In this document: positions 16,219-23,796 of the stretch, in pieces
Numbering within the stretch: position 1 is the stretch's first letter
How the letters are laid out: every line of letters begins with the position of its first letter
Source: UBA9732 sp963615565
Lineage (GTDB): Bacteria; Spirochaetota; Spirochaetia; Sphaerochaetales; Sphaerochaetaceae
DNA: 28,250 bases
Direction of reading: 5' to 3'
NCBI GenBank assembly: GCA_963615565.1
Contig: CAVEGR010000097.1
Span: 1 to 28,250, forward strand
Made by a program: the position numbers and the translations under genes
Notes under the pieces: model-generated
Databases searched by the model: none
Told to the model about the DNA's origin: nothing
What the model saw: only the letters and a program-made list of their open reading frames with translations

Positions 16219-16239
16219 AAAATGGTTTTAATGACTTGA

Positions 16240-16258
16240 GTTTTTCATATTGAAAAAC
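16240..16258. promoter_or_regulatory. Inverted repeat in the ATPase leader
   Basis: GTTTTTCA and TGAAAAAC form a perfect 8-bp inverted repeat with the three-base spacer TAT, about 22 bp after the candidate -10 box. It could be an operator or a weak hairpin; there is no T-run after it, so a terminator is less likely. Confidence 0.4.
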
Positions 16259-16276
16259 AAATAAAGGAGGCATACA

Positions 16277-17815
16277 TTGGCAGAGCAGTATGCAATTGAA
16301 ATGCTGAACATCACCAAACGGTTTCCTGGAATTGTTGCTAATGACAACATTACCTTGCAGCTAAAAAAAGGTGAAATTCATGCACTTCTTGGTGAAAACG
16401 GAGCAGGTAAGTCCACACTAATGAGTGTCCTGTTTGGTTTGTATCAACCAGAAGAAGGTATCATAAAAAAGGATGGTGTTGAAGTTCAGATTAAAGACCC
16501 AAATGACGCTACAGCACTTGGAATTGGCATGGTGCACCAACATTTTAAGTTGGTTGAATGCTTTAGTGTTCTTGATAATATTATCTTGGGTATTGAACCA
16601 ACAAAATATGGTTTTTTACAAAAAGATGTAGCTAGAAAGAAAGTCATGGAACTGTCTGAAAAGTATGGCCTTAAGGTTGAGCCTGATGCAATAATTGAAG
16701 ACATAACTGTAGGAATGCAACAGAGAACTGAAATTCTCAAAATGCTTTATAGAAATAACGAGATTTTAATCTTTGATGAACCTACTGCTGTCTTAACTCC
16801 TCAAGAGATTGATGAACTTATGCAGATTATGAAGAACTTAGCTGCAGAAGGTAAGTCAATTTTATTTATTTCACATAAACTTGCTGAAATTATGGCAGTT
16901 TCTGATAGATGTACTGTACTTAGGAAAGGTAAGTACATTGGAACAGTAGAAACAGCTAAAACTAACATGGAAGAGCTTTCTGCTATGATGGTTGGAAGAA
17001 ACGTCAACTTCCATGTTGAAAAAAAACCAATGACTCCTGGAGAAGTTGTTCTTGAAGTTGATCACATGACAGTTGCTTCAAAGATTCATAAGAACAATGC
17101 GGTTAAAGATGTTTCATTGAAGGTAAGAAGGGGAGAGATTGTTTGTATTGCTGGAATTGACGGCAATGGTCAAACTGAATTTGTTCATGGTCTTTCAGGT
17201 CTTGATCCTTTAGTTTCCGGGAAAATAATTCTTGAAGATAAGGATGTTTCAAAAACATCTATTAGACAGAAAAGTATTCTTGGAATGAGTCATATTCCAG
17301 AAGATAGGCATAAGCATGGTCTTGTTTTGGATTATTCACTAGAAGATAATCTTGTTTTACAAACATATTTTGAACCGGAATTTACAAATAAGTTTGGTTT
17401 CTTAAAACGTGATAAAATAAGAGATTATGCAGAACATATTATTGAAGAATATGATGTTCGTAGTGGTCAAGGTCCAATAACTATTGCTCGTGCAATGAGT
17501 GGTGGTAACCAGCAAAAAGCCATTGTTGGCCGTGAAATAGAAAAAGCTCCTGAGCTTCTTATTGCTGTACAGCCTACTAGAGGGCTTGATGTTGGTGCAA
17601 TTGAATTCATTCATAAGCAAATTGTTGCACAACGAGATGCGGGAAAGGCTGTTCTTCTTGTTTCTCTTGAACTTGATGAAGTTATGGATGTCTCTGATAG
17701 AATTCTTGTTATGTATGAGGGTGAAATTGTTGGAGAGTTTGATCCTAAGAAAACTACTGAAGAAGAACTTGGTCTTTATATGGCTGGAGCCAAAAGAATG
17801 GAGGTTAAGGCATGA
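16277..17815 (+). CDS. Nucleoside ABC transporter, tandem ATPase subunit
   Basis: A 512-residue protein with two fused ABC ATPase domains, as in RbsA and the nucleoside importers of the YufO type. Domain 1 has Walker A GENGAGKS at 39-46, signature VGMQQRTEI and Walker B LIFDEPTA near 165. Domain 2 has the degenerate Walker A GIDGNGQTEF normal for this family, signature SGGNQQKAI, and AVQPTRGLDVGAIE. The start is TTG 16277, six bases after GGAGG, because no ATG lies at a suitable place. The stop overlaps the permease start by four bases (ATGA), so the subunits are translationally coupled. It powers uptake of the ligand captured by the BMP-type protein. Confidence 0.92.
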   Translation: MAEQYAIEMLNITKRFPGIVANDNITLQLKKGEIHALLGENGAGKSTLMSVLFGLYQPEEGIIKKDGVEVQIKDPNDATALGIGMVHQHFKLVECFSVLDNIILGIEPTKYGFLQKDVARKKVMELSEKYGLKVEPDAIIEDITVGMQQRTEILKMLYRNNEILIFDEPTAVLTPQEIDELMQIMKNLAAEGKSILFISHKLAEIMAVSDRCTVLRKGKYIGTVETAKTNMEELSAMMVGRNVNFHVEKKPMTPGEVVLEVDHMTVASKIHKNNAVKDVSLKVRRGEIVCIAGIDGNGQTEFVHGLSGLDPLVSGKIILEDKDVSKTSIRQKSILGMSHIPEDRHKHGLVLDYSLEDNLVLQTYFEPEFTNKFGFLKRDKIRDYAEHIIEEYDVRSGQGPITIARAMSGGNQQKAIVGREIEKAPELLIAVQPTRGLDVGAIEFIHKQIVAQRDAGKAVLLVSLELDEVMDVSDRILVMYEGEIVGEFDPKKTTEEELGLYMAGAKRMEVKA

Positions 17816-18939
17816 AGAAAAATATTTTCAAATCAAATGCCATGCAATCATTAATTGCATCTCTCATTTGCATTATTCTAGGACTTCTGATTGGTTATAT
17901 AGTTCTTTTGATTATTAATCCATCTGGTGCTGCAGATTCAATTATAGCTTTAATAAAGAACTTTATGGATTACAGTAGAAAACCATTGAGAATAAAGAAC
18001 TTTGGTTCAACTCTTGTTAAGACAGTACCTCTCTTGATGTGTGCTCTTAGCATATTGTTTTCTTATAAAGTTGGACTTTTTAACATTGGATGTTCTGGTC
18101 AATATATGGCTGGTTGTTGTGCAGCTCTTTATGCGGCTCTTAAATGGGGATGGTCTTGGTTTCCCTGTTTAATTTTTGCTCTTATTGCAGGCGCACTGTT
18201 GGGTTCAATTGTTGGATTTTTAAAAGCTTATCTGAATGTGAACGAAGTTATTTCAGGAATTATGCTTAACTGGATTATGTTGTATTTGACAAATACTATT
18301 TTAACTTTTGTCAAAGATAAAGCATCTCCTTATACTGTAGCACTTAGCACTGGAGCGCCACAAGCAATACTTCCTACTCTTGGAATGGAGAAGATATTTA
18401 ATAATAGCTATGTTTCTATTGCAATTCCTCTTTCAATTATTATTGCAATTCTCATTATGATTATTTTAAACAAAACTAAGTTTGGTTATGAATTGAGGGC
18501 AACAGGATTTAATAAAAACGCTGCTAAATATTGTGGCATGAGAGAAAATAGAAACATTGTTTTTTCTCTTCTTATTTCTGGTGCTTTGGCTGGCCTTGGC
18601 GCAGGTTTGTTGTACCTTACTGGGATTGAAGATTGGGAATGTACAAGATCAAGCGTAGCTACAATGGGATTTAATGGTATTTCTGCTACATTCCTTGGTG
18701 GGCTTAATCCCATTGGAACAATTTTTGCTTCTTTCTTTATTGAGCATATTACTCTTGGTGGTGCAAACGTTGATCTTACAAAATATTGTTCACAAATATC
18801 AGATTTGATTTCATCAATCATTATATATTTGTGTGCATTTGTCCTTTTCTTCAAACTGAAGATGAATGACATAATAAAACACATTGAGGAAAAGAAAGCT
18901 TTGAAAGCTAAAGAAAAACTTGAAGGAGGAGCTAACTAA
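17812..18939 (+). CDS. Nucleoside ABC transporter permease 1 (YufP-like)
   Basis: A 375-residue membrane protein of the branched-chain amino acid/ribose permease superfamily. The first helix lies near residues 14-36 and several more follow. The central part has MCALSILFSYKVGLFNIGCSGQ, the hallmark of this permease group, and the conserved region with SGALAGLGAGLLYLTG and GFNGISATFLGGLNPIG. The tail is charged (KKALKAKEKLEGG). It overlaps the ATPase gene by four bases and the next permease by one. Longer than its partner, as is usual for the first permease of nucleoside systems. Confidence 0.9.
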   Translation: MKKNIFKSNAMQSLIASLICIILGLLIGYIVLLIINPSGAADSIIALIKNFMDYSRKPLRIKNFGSTLVKTVPLLMCALSILFSYKVGLFNIGCSGQYMAGCCAALYAALKWGWSWFPCLIFALIAGALLGSIVGFLKAYLNVNEVISGIMLNWIMLYLTNTILTFVKDKASPYTVALSTGAPQAILPTLGMEKIFNNSYVSIAIPLSIIIAILIMIILNKTKFGYELRATGFNKNAAKYCGMRENRNIVFSLLISGALAGLGAGLLYLTGIEDWECTRSSVATMGFNGISATFLGGLNPIGTIFASFFIEHITLGGANVDLTKYCSQISDLISSIIIYLCAFVLFFKLKMNDIIKHIEEKKALKAKEKLEGGAN

Positions 18940-19883
18940 TGATTTTACTTATTCAATATACTCTTATATTTTCATCAGTTCTTATCCTCGTAGCTCTTGG
19001 TGGTTGTTTTTCAGAACATTCTGGTGTAATTAATCTTGGACTTGAAGGAATTATGGTAATTGGAGCACTAGGTGGTGCTTTGGCAATGAAATATCTTCCA
19101 ATTTCAATTCCTACATTTTCATATATTCTGTTAGTTCTTCTTGCTGCAATTGCTTTTGGTGTTATTTATTCTGCACTATTGGGTGTTGCAGCTATTAATT
19201 TCAAAGCAGACCAAACTTTGGTTGGTACTGCAATGAATCTTCTTGGAACTGCAGGTGCAACAGTTTTTGTAAAAGCCATTAATCTTGCATCAAGTGGTGG
19301 AAATAATGTTTCATCAGAAATTTATTACGTAGCTTCAAAGAAAAAATTTATTCAATATATTGGATCTTTTGAATTTAACTGGTTCATGGTGATTGCTATC
19401 ATTGCACTTGTTATTGCTTATGTTGTGCTTTATAAAACACGTTTTGGGCTAAGACTTATGGCATGTGGTGAGCATCCACAGGCAGCAAATAGTGTTGGTG
19501 TTAATGTTTACAAAATGCGCTGGGCTGGTGTTTTAATTTCTGGTGCTTACGGTGGTCTTGGTGGTATTTGTTATATTCTTGCCGGTGTATCAATGTGGAA
19601 ATTTGAAAATGGTGTTGTTGGCTTTGGGTTCTTGTCTTTGGCTGTTATGATTTTTGGACAGTGGAAACCACACAGAATTGCTCTTGCAGCTCTTTTGTTT
19701 GGGTTCTTCCGTGCTCTTGGTAACACATACAACGGCTTTGAACTTCTTACAAGACTGAATCTACCAAGCAATGTTTATAACATGATGCCTTATATTGTAT
19801 CGCTGATTGTTTTGGCCTTGACCTCAAAGCATTCTCGTGCACCAAAGGCAGAAGGTATTCCATACGACAAGTCACAGCGCTAG
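18939..19883 (+). CDS. Nucleoside ABC transporter permease 2 (YufQ-like)
   Basis: A 314-residue partner permease. The N-terminal half carries ALGGCFSEHSGVINLGLEGIM, the diagnostic motif of this family. GLRLMACGEHPQAANSVGVN precedes the next membrane helices, and SGAYGGLGGICYILAG and GFGFLSLAVMIFGQWKP follow. It starts at ATG 18939 within TAATG, with GGAGGAG upstream inside the previous gene. It ends before a strong terminator and closes the nucleoside operon. Confidence 0.92.
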   Translation: MILLIQYTLIFSSVLILVALGGCFSEHSGVINLGLEGIMVIGALGGALAMKYLPISIPTFSYILLVLLAAIAFGVIYSALLGVAAINFKADQTLVGTAMNLLGTAGATVFVKAINLASSGGNNVSSEIYYVASKKKFIQYIGSFEFNWFMVIAIIALVIAYVVLYKTRFGLRLMACGEHPQAANSVGVNVYKMRWAGVLISGAYGGLGGICYILAGVSMWKFENGVVGFGFLSLAVMIFGQWKPHRIALAALLFGFFRALGNTYNGFELLTRLNLPSNVYNMMPYIVSLIVLALTSKHSRAPKAEGIPYDKSQR

Positions 19884-19918
19884 CTTGTCTATTCTAGTAT
19901 TATTTAGATTATATTTAG

Positions 19919-19945
19919 GGCTCCCAATTTGGGGAGCCTCTTTTT
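19919..19945 (+). terminator. Strong rho-independent terminator
   Basis: GGCTCCC (19919-19925) pairs with GGGAGCC (19932-19938) and is followed by TCTTTTT. It ends the nucleoside transporter operon and insulates the division operon. Confidence 0.92.
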
Positions 19946-20013
19946 ATTATGCCGTCACGCGTTAAGTAAAAGCATAAATTCTACTAAAATTGTTTAAAAG
20001 TCATATTAATTTA

Positions 20014-20043
20014 TTGTTGCGACTTTGCCCAAAGTGGGATAAT
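20014..20043 (+). promoter_or_regulatory. Candidate promoter of the division operon
   Basis: TTGTTG (20014-20019) and GATAAT (20038-20043) with an 18-bp spacer. The -10 box is fused to the first TGGGA box, so a protein bound there would block RNA polymerase. Moderate match only. Confidence 0.45.
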
Positions 20044-20072
20044 TTTTTCATAGCAAGTGGGAAGTTTTCCCA
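20031..20072. promoter_or_regulatory. Candidate MraZ boxes
   Basis: Two direct copies of AAGTGGGA (20032-20039 and 20055-20062) lie 23 bp apart before mraZ. The second is part of the inverted repeat TGGGAA-GTT-TTCCCA (20058-20072). MraZ in other bacteria binds TGGGN repeats in its own promoter, so autoregulation is likely. The spacing here is two turns of DNA rather than the 10-bp repeat described in E. coli. Confidence 0.55.
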
Positions 20073-20108
20073 AAAAGCTTTAGAAAATTGAGTATAAGTG
20101 GTAAAAAA

Positions 20109-20561
20109 ATGACTGGTGAGTATAGAAATACCATAGATGAAAAAGGTAGACTCATGATTCCTCCTAAAATTAGGGAACAACTGGGCTCTTTTGATAATCT
20201 TATGCTTACCAAGTCTATGGATGGGTCTTTATGGCTTTTTACCAAGGAAGATTTTGACGCATTGGACAGAGAGATTAATTACAGTCCACTTGCTGCTTTT
20301 AACAAAAATTCCAGAATCCTTAATATGATGGTCATTTCGCCAGCGAGAGAGATTGAACTGGATAAGGCGGGAAGACTTAGTATTCCACAAATACTTAGAG
20401 AATTTGCAGGCCTTGAACCAAAGACTGAGTGCATCATCCAAGGGGTGAGGGACAAAGTTGAGATTATGAGCCTCAAAAAATATGAAGAGTTGATGATCCA
20501 GTATAAGAGCATGGTTGAGGATGCCGGTAATGAACTTAGTTTAATGAGGATGGATAAGTGA
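20109..20561 (+). CDS. mraZ: Transcriptional regulator MraZ
   Basis: A 150-residue AbrB-like protein with two SpoVT/MraZ repeats. The first begins GEYRNTIDEKGRLMIPPKIRE; the second contains AREIELDKAGRLSIPQILRE. MraZ binds DNA upstream of the division cluster and controls it. ATG 20109 (MTGEYRNT) is chosen because family members begin one to four residues before GEY; a TTG at 20088 in frame would add seven residues. The ribosome binding site is weak. First gene of the operon, with rsmH one base after its stop. Confidence 0.95.
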   Translation: MTGEYRNTIDEKGRLMIPPKIREQLGSFDNLMLTKSMDGSLWLFTKEDFDALDREINYSPLAAFNKNSRILNMMVISPAREIELDKAGRLSIPQILREFAGLEPKTECIIQGVRDKVEIMSLKKYEELMIQYKSMVEDAGNELSLMRMDK

Positions 20562-20562
20562 T

Positions 20563-21507
20563 ATGCAGTATGTACATTATCCTGTTATGCATAAAGAAGT
20601 TCTCTCTTACCTTAAACCCAACAAAGAAAATGCCCTTATGGTGGATTGCACTCTAGGTGAGGGTGGTCATACAGAGCTGTTTTTGCAACAGTATAAAAAT
20701 CTTAAAATTATCGGGCTAGATAGAGATGAAGCCATAATCCAGAAGGCTAAGGTGCGCATGGAGAGGTTTGGAGCGCGTTTTGAGGCAAAAAACGTGTGCT
20801 TTGATGATTTCTGGCGCAATTATGATGGCCCTAATGTAGATTTGGTGCTGTTTGACCTTGGCATAAGCGTATTTCATTATGAAGAATCGGGTCGTGGATT
20901 TGGGTTTAAGCATGATGAAGTCTTGGATATGAGACTTGGTTGCAATAATGGCGGCCCTTCAGCAAAAGATGTTGTTAATCAATATGATGAGCAGTCTTTG
21001 GCTGACATTATTTACAAATACGGTGAAGAGCGATACTCAAGACGTATTTCAGCTGCCATTTGCGATTATAGGGAGTCCAAGGAGATTGAGACTACAGGTG
21101 AGCTGGCTGAGCTGATTTATAAAGTTGTGCCTGGAGAATACAGAAGAAGGAGAATTCATCCTGCAACAAAAACGTTTCAGGCTTTACGTATTGAGGTAAA
21201 TAGAGAGCTTGATAGAATTCAGCCGGCTTTGGAAGGTGCAGTTAGAGCTCTTAATCCTGGAGGAAGGATTGCAGTGATTACTTTCCATTCATTGGAAGAT
21301 AGGCCAGTAAAATGGTATTTCAAGGACCATGAAGATGAACTTGAGATATTAACAAAAAAACCTATTGAAGCCACTTCTGAGGAATGTGAAGTTAATCCTC
21401 CTTCAAGAAGTGCAAAATTAAGAGTTGTAGAAAAAAGAGCTAAGAAAATAACTTTAACGGGAAAGAAAAATAAATATAAATTGGAGGACCAAGACAATGA
21501 AAGTTAA
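20563..21507 (+). CDS. rsmH: 16S rRNA m4C1402 methyltransferase RsmH (MraW)
   Basis: A 314-residue methyltransferase that N4-methylates cytidine 1402 of 16S rRNA. The SAM site is seen in DCTLGEGGHTE near residue 28 and IGLDRDEAII; the family signatures LFDLGISVFH, GRGFGFKHDEVLDMRL, RIHPATKTFQALRIEVN and ITFHSLEDR are all present. GEGGHTE and the C-terminal PSRSAKLRVVEK are typical. It begins one base after mraZ, with TGAGGATGG as ribosome binding site, and overlaps the ftsL-like gene by 11 bases. Normal length; nothing odd. Confidence 0.96.
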   Translation: MQYVHYPVMHKEVLSYLKPNKENALMVDCTLGEGGHTELFLQQYKNLKIIGLDRDEAIIQKAKVRMERFGARFEAKNVCFDDFWRNYDGPNVDLVLFDLGISVFHYEESGRGFGFKHDEVLDMRLGCNNGGPSAKDVVNQYDEQSLADIIYKYGEERYSRRISAAICDYRESKEIETTGELAELIYKVVPGEYRRRRIHPATKTFQALRIEVNRELDRIQPALEGAVRALNPGGRIAVITFHSLEDRPVKWYFKDHEDELEILTKKPIEATSEECEVNPPSRSAKLRVVEKRAKKITLTGKKNKYKLEDQDNES

Positions 21508-21802
21508 AAGTAAAAGTTTAAGTGACAATTTTGAGAAATTAGCTATTGTAGCAATGATTTTATTTATCAATATTTGTCTTATGGTCCCAGTGTGGCAGAG
21601 TGCAAGCAACTCTCAACTTCAAATGCAGATTGCTAAAAGTGAAGATACATTAAGAGCTAATGAAGAGCAAAAGATGACTTTGAATGCATCTATTGCTACA
21701 AAGATGACACCCGAGTACTTGATTAAACAATCTGTTGAGCAGAATATTGTATTTAAGCAAATCACTGATTCCAGTACAGGTGCAGTTGCAAATGTAAAGT
21801 AA
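21497..21802 (+). CDS. ftsL: FtsL-like cell division protein
   Basis: A 101-residue single-pass membrane protein: short basic N-terminus, one membrane helix at about residues 15-34 (LAIVAMILFINICLMVPVW), then a coiled-coil-like stretch (SNSQLQMQIAKSEDTLRANEEQK) and a short tail. Sequence is weakly conserved in FtsL, so the call rests on topology and on its place directly after rsmH. It forms, with FtsB and FtsQ in other bacteria, the complex that recruits and activates FtsW/FtsI. Here the next gene is ftsW; no ftsI lies between them. Confidence 0.75.
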   Translation: MKVKSKSLSDNFEKLAIVAMILFINICLMVPVWQSASNSQLQMQIAKSEDTLRANEEQKMTLNASIATKMTPEYLIKQSVEQNIVFKQITDSSTGAVANVK

Positions 21803-21834
21803 GTTCAACATGATTTAGGTTACAAGGTTTCATT

Positions 21835-23061
21835 ATGGGAAGGCAGGAATATGATGATTGGGGCTTCATGGGTGAAGTCCAGAAAGAGCAAAGATTAAAG
21901 AGTGAAGCAAAACGTGCAAGACAGACAAATGCGTCAAAAAATGCATTTGTCTTTCTTTGTTCTGTATTTCTTCTTGCTTTTTCAGGTCTTGTTGCGGTCT
22001 ATTCTGCAAGCTTCCCAGTTGCTGTAAACAATGGCCTAAATCACTACTATTACCTGATAAATCAGCTTGTTTACCTTGGAATTGGGCTATTATTGTTTAT
22101 TATCATTAATGTTTTACCTGAAAGTGTAATTAAAGTTTTTTGCCCAGTTTACTTTCTTGCCAGTATAGCTCTTTTAGCAATAGATTTTTTCTTTGGAAAA
22201 ACTTTGATATCCTCTGTTGATACTATTGGATTTGTTTTTGTTTCATGTGTCATGTACATGTCATTATACTTCTCAAACAGAAACAATTGCATTACAAGTG
22301 CAAAACAGTTGATTGTTCCTATAATTGGAAGTTTTGTTGTTTTGGCTTTATTATTGTTAAAGAAATGGTTCTCATATGCAGTTTACTTCTTAAGTCTTAA
22401 TGCAGTTATGTTTGCAGCAGGGGGACTTGGAATTTCTGGTATCATTATTTTGTTCTTGTATTTATTAGTTCCGTCCTTGGTAATAATCTTATCCAAGTCT
22501 GATATTTTACTTTCAGTTGCAAGGTTTTTATTTCCGGGTGTTCAAGCTACGGCTAGAAGTACTCAAATTGCAACAATTAAAGAAGCCATTAGTAGCGGTT
22601 CTTGGTTAGGTAAAGGACTTGGAATGGGCGATCATAAACTTGGTTTGATTGATGATCTTGCAGGACGTTGCATTTTTGCAAATATTTGTGAAGAAATTGG
22701 CTTTGTTGGAATATTTATCATTATTGTTGTTTTTTTAGTATTATCATTTACAGGTTATAGAGTTGCAAAGCTTACAAGAAAACAAAATAGCTTTGTCTCT
22801 AATCTTGCATTAGGCTGTACAACAATAGTAATTTGGCAATTTATTGTTAATCTTTTATGGCTTATTGGAATCCTTCCCGGTGAGGGTCTAGCAATGCCGT
22901 TTTTTTCTTATGGAATGGAAATAATTCCAGTTATGCTTGCCTGCGGACTTATCTATAAGAGTTCCAAATGTAAGCCAAATTCTAATTTTGTTGATGACAG
23001 TTTAGAAAATTTGTCCAACGAACTTAAGTATCCAGAGCCTTATGAATTTGAAAAAAATTGA
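21835..23061 (+). CDS. ftsW: Divergent FtsW (SEDS family), probably without glycosyltransferase activity
   Basis: A 408-residue polytopic membrane protein. GLVAVYSAS in the first helix, YYYLINQLVYLGIGLL, SGSWLGKGLG, IFANICEEIG and GILPGEGLAMPFFSYG place it in the FtsW/RodA/SpoVE family. FtsW normally polymerises lipid II at the division septum together with the transpeptidase FtsI. Here the catalytic segment, normally HTDFIFAVIAEELG, reads AGRCIFANICEEIG, so the catalytic aspartate is R278. The RRWI..QPSE motif after helix 3 and the QPD-G segment are not recognisable, and SYGGSS reads SYGMEI. A soluble N-terminal tail of about 33 residues precedes the first helix. I infer a structural role in division. 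The gene overlaps ftsQ by 20 bases. The family assignment is firm; inactivity is inference. Confidence 0.85.
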   Translation: MGRQEYDDWGFMGEVQKEQRLKSEAKRARQTNASKNAFVFLCSVFLLAFSGLVAVYSASFPVAVNNGLNHYYYLINQLVYLGIGLLLFIIINVLPESVIKVFCPVYFLASIALLAIDFFFGKTLISSVDTIGFVFVSCVMYMSLYFSNRNNCITSAKQLIVPIIGSFVVLALLLLKKWFSYAVYFLSLNAVMFAAGGLGISGIIILFLYLLVPSLVIILSKSDILLSVARFLFPGVQATARSTQIATIKEAISSGSWLGKGLGMGDHKLGLIDDLAGRCIFANICEEIGFVGIFIIIVVFLVLSFTGYRVAKLTRKQNSFVSNLALGCTTIVIWQFIVNLLWLIGILPGEGLAMPFFSYGMEIIPVMLACGLIYKSSKCKPNSNFVDDSLENLSNELKYPEPYEFEKN

Positions 23062-23785
23062 GTGGATTTTAATTCTCATTCTTATTCTCTTACTTGCAGT
23101 TGGTGTTTATTTTGGCTTGAGAAATTTGAGCTTTTTCAACGTAAAAAATGTCAACGTTACGCTAACTGGTCCTGTCTCTGAAATCAGGCCTGACATTCAA
23201 CGCATTCTCAACCCTCTTAAGAGGCTAAATATCTTTGAAATTTCTACTAGTAAACTTGAGAAAAGCCTCTGTTCTTTTGCCGAGGTAGAAAGCGTCACGG
23301 TCAAGCGTTTTTATCCCGATACTCTTGACATTACCATCAACTATTCTAATCTTAAACTTAAAGCTTATTGTATTGAAGAACAAGAAGTTACTTACTTTTT
23401 TATCAAAGAAGATAGCTTAGTTCAAACAAATCAACAAACATGGAATGAATTTGACAAACTTGGTTGTGTAGAACTTAATCCTGCCTATGCACAAATGATT
23501 CTGAAGTGGGGTGAGGATTCTGGGTTTAAATCTATGGTTCCAATGGTAGAATATTTGGCCTCTAACAACTTGATAACAAGTATTAAATACGATAATAATA
23601 ACGGTAGTGAGTTTGGAAGACTCGTCCTTTGGCTACCGTCACTTAATGTTCAGCTTTATGTACGTGAAGTGGTTAGCACTCAACGTCTAGATGAAGCACT
23701 TACAGTCATAGCTCAGATGTCTTCCACCACTGGGGAAGTTGTTATTTTTGATCTATACTCAATGAGTTTAGTCAAAAGGACATAG
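23042..23785 (+). CDS. ftsQ: FtsQ/DivIB-family cell division protein
   Basis: A 247-residue bitopic protein. A single membrane helix at about residues 8-26 (WILILILILLLAVGVYFGL) is followed by a POTRA-like domain (FFNVKNVNVTLTGPVSEI ... EVESVTVKRFYPDTLDITI), then the FtsQ-type domain. FtsQ links the early ring to the FtsL/B and FtsW/I proteins in the periplasm. The ATG at 23042 lies inside the end of ftsW, 20 bases before its stop, so translation is coupled. The C-terminal part is poorly conserved, as usual in the family. Confidence 0.87.
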   Translation: MNLKKIEWILILILILLLAVGVYFGLRNLSFFNVKNVNVTLTGPVSEIRPDIQRILNPLKRLNIFEISTSKLEKSLCSFAEVESVTVKRFYPDTLDITINYSNLKLKAYCIEEQEVTYFFIKEDSLVQTNQQTWNEFDKLGCVELNPAYAQMILKWGEDSGFKSMVPMVEYLASNNLITSIKYDNNNGSEFGRLVLWLPSLNVQLYVREVVSTQRLDEALTVIAQMSSTTGEVVIFDLYSMSLVKRT

Positions 23786-23796
23786 GAGGGCTATGA

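Noticed and set aside
18486..18884. Minus-strand open frame of 132 codons opposite the nucleoside permease 1 gene
   Set aside because: A shadow of the permease coding sequence in an AT-rich genome; no family features.
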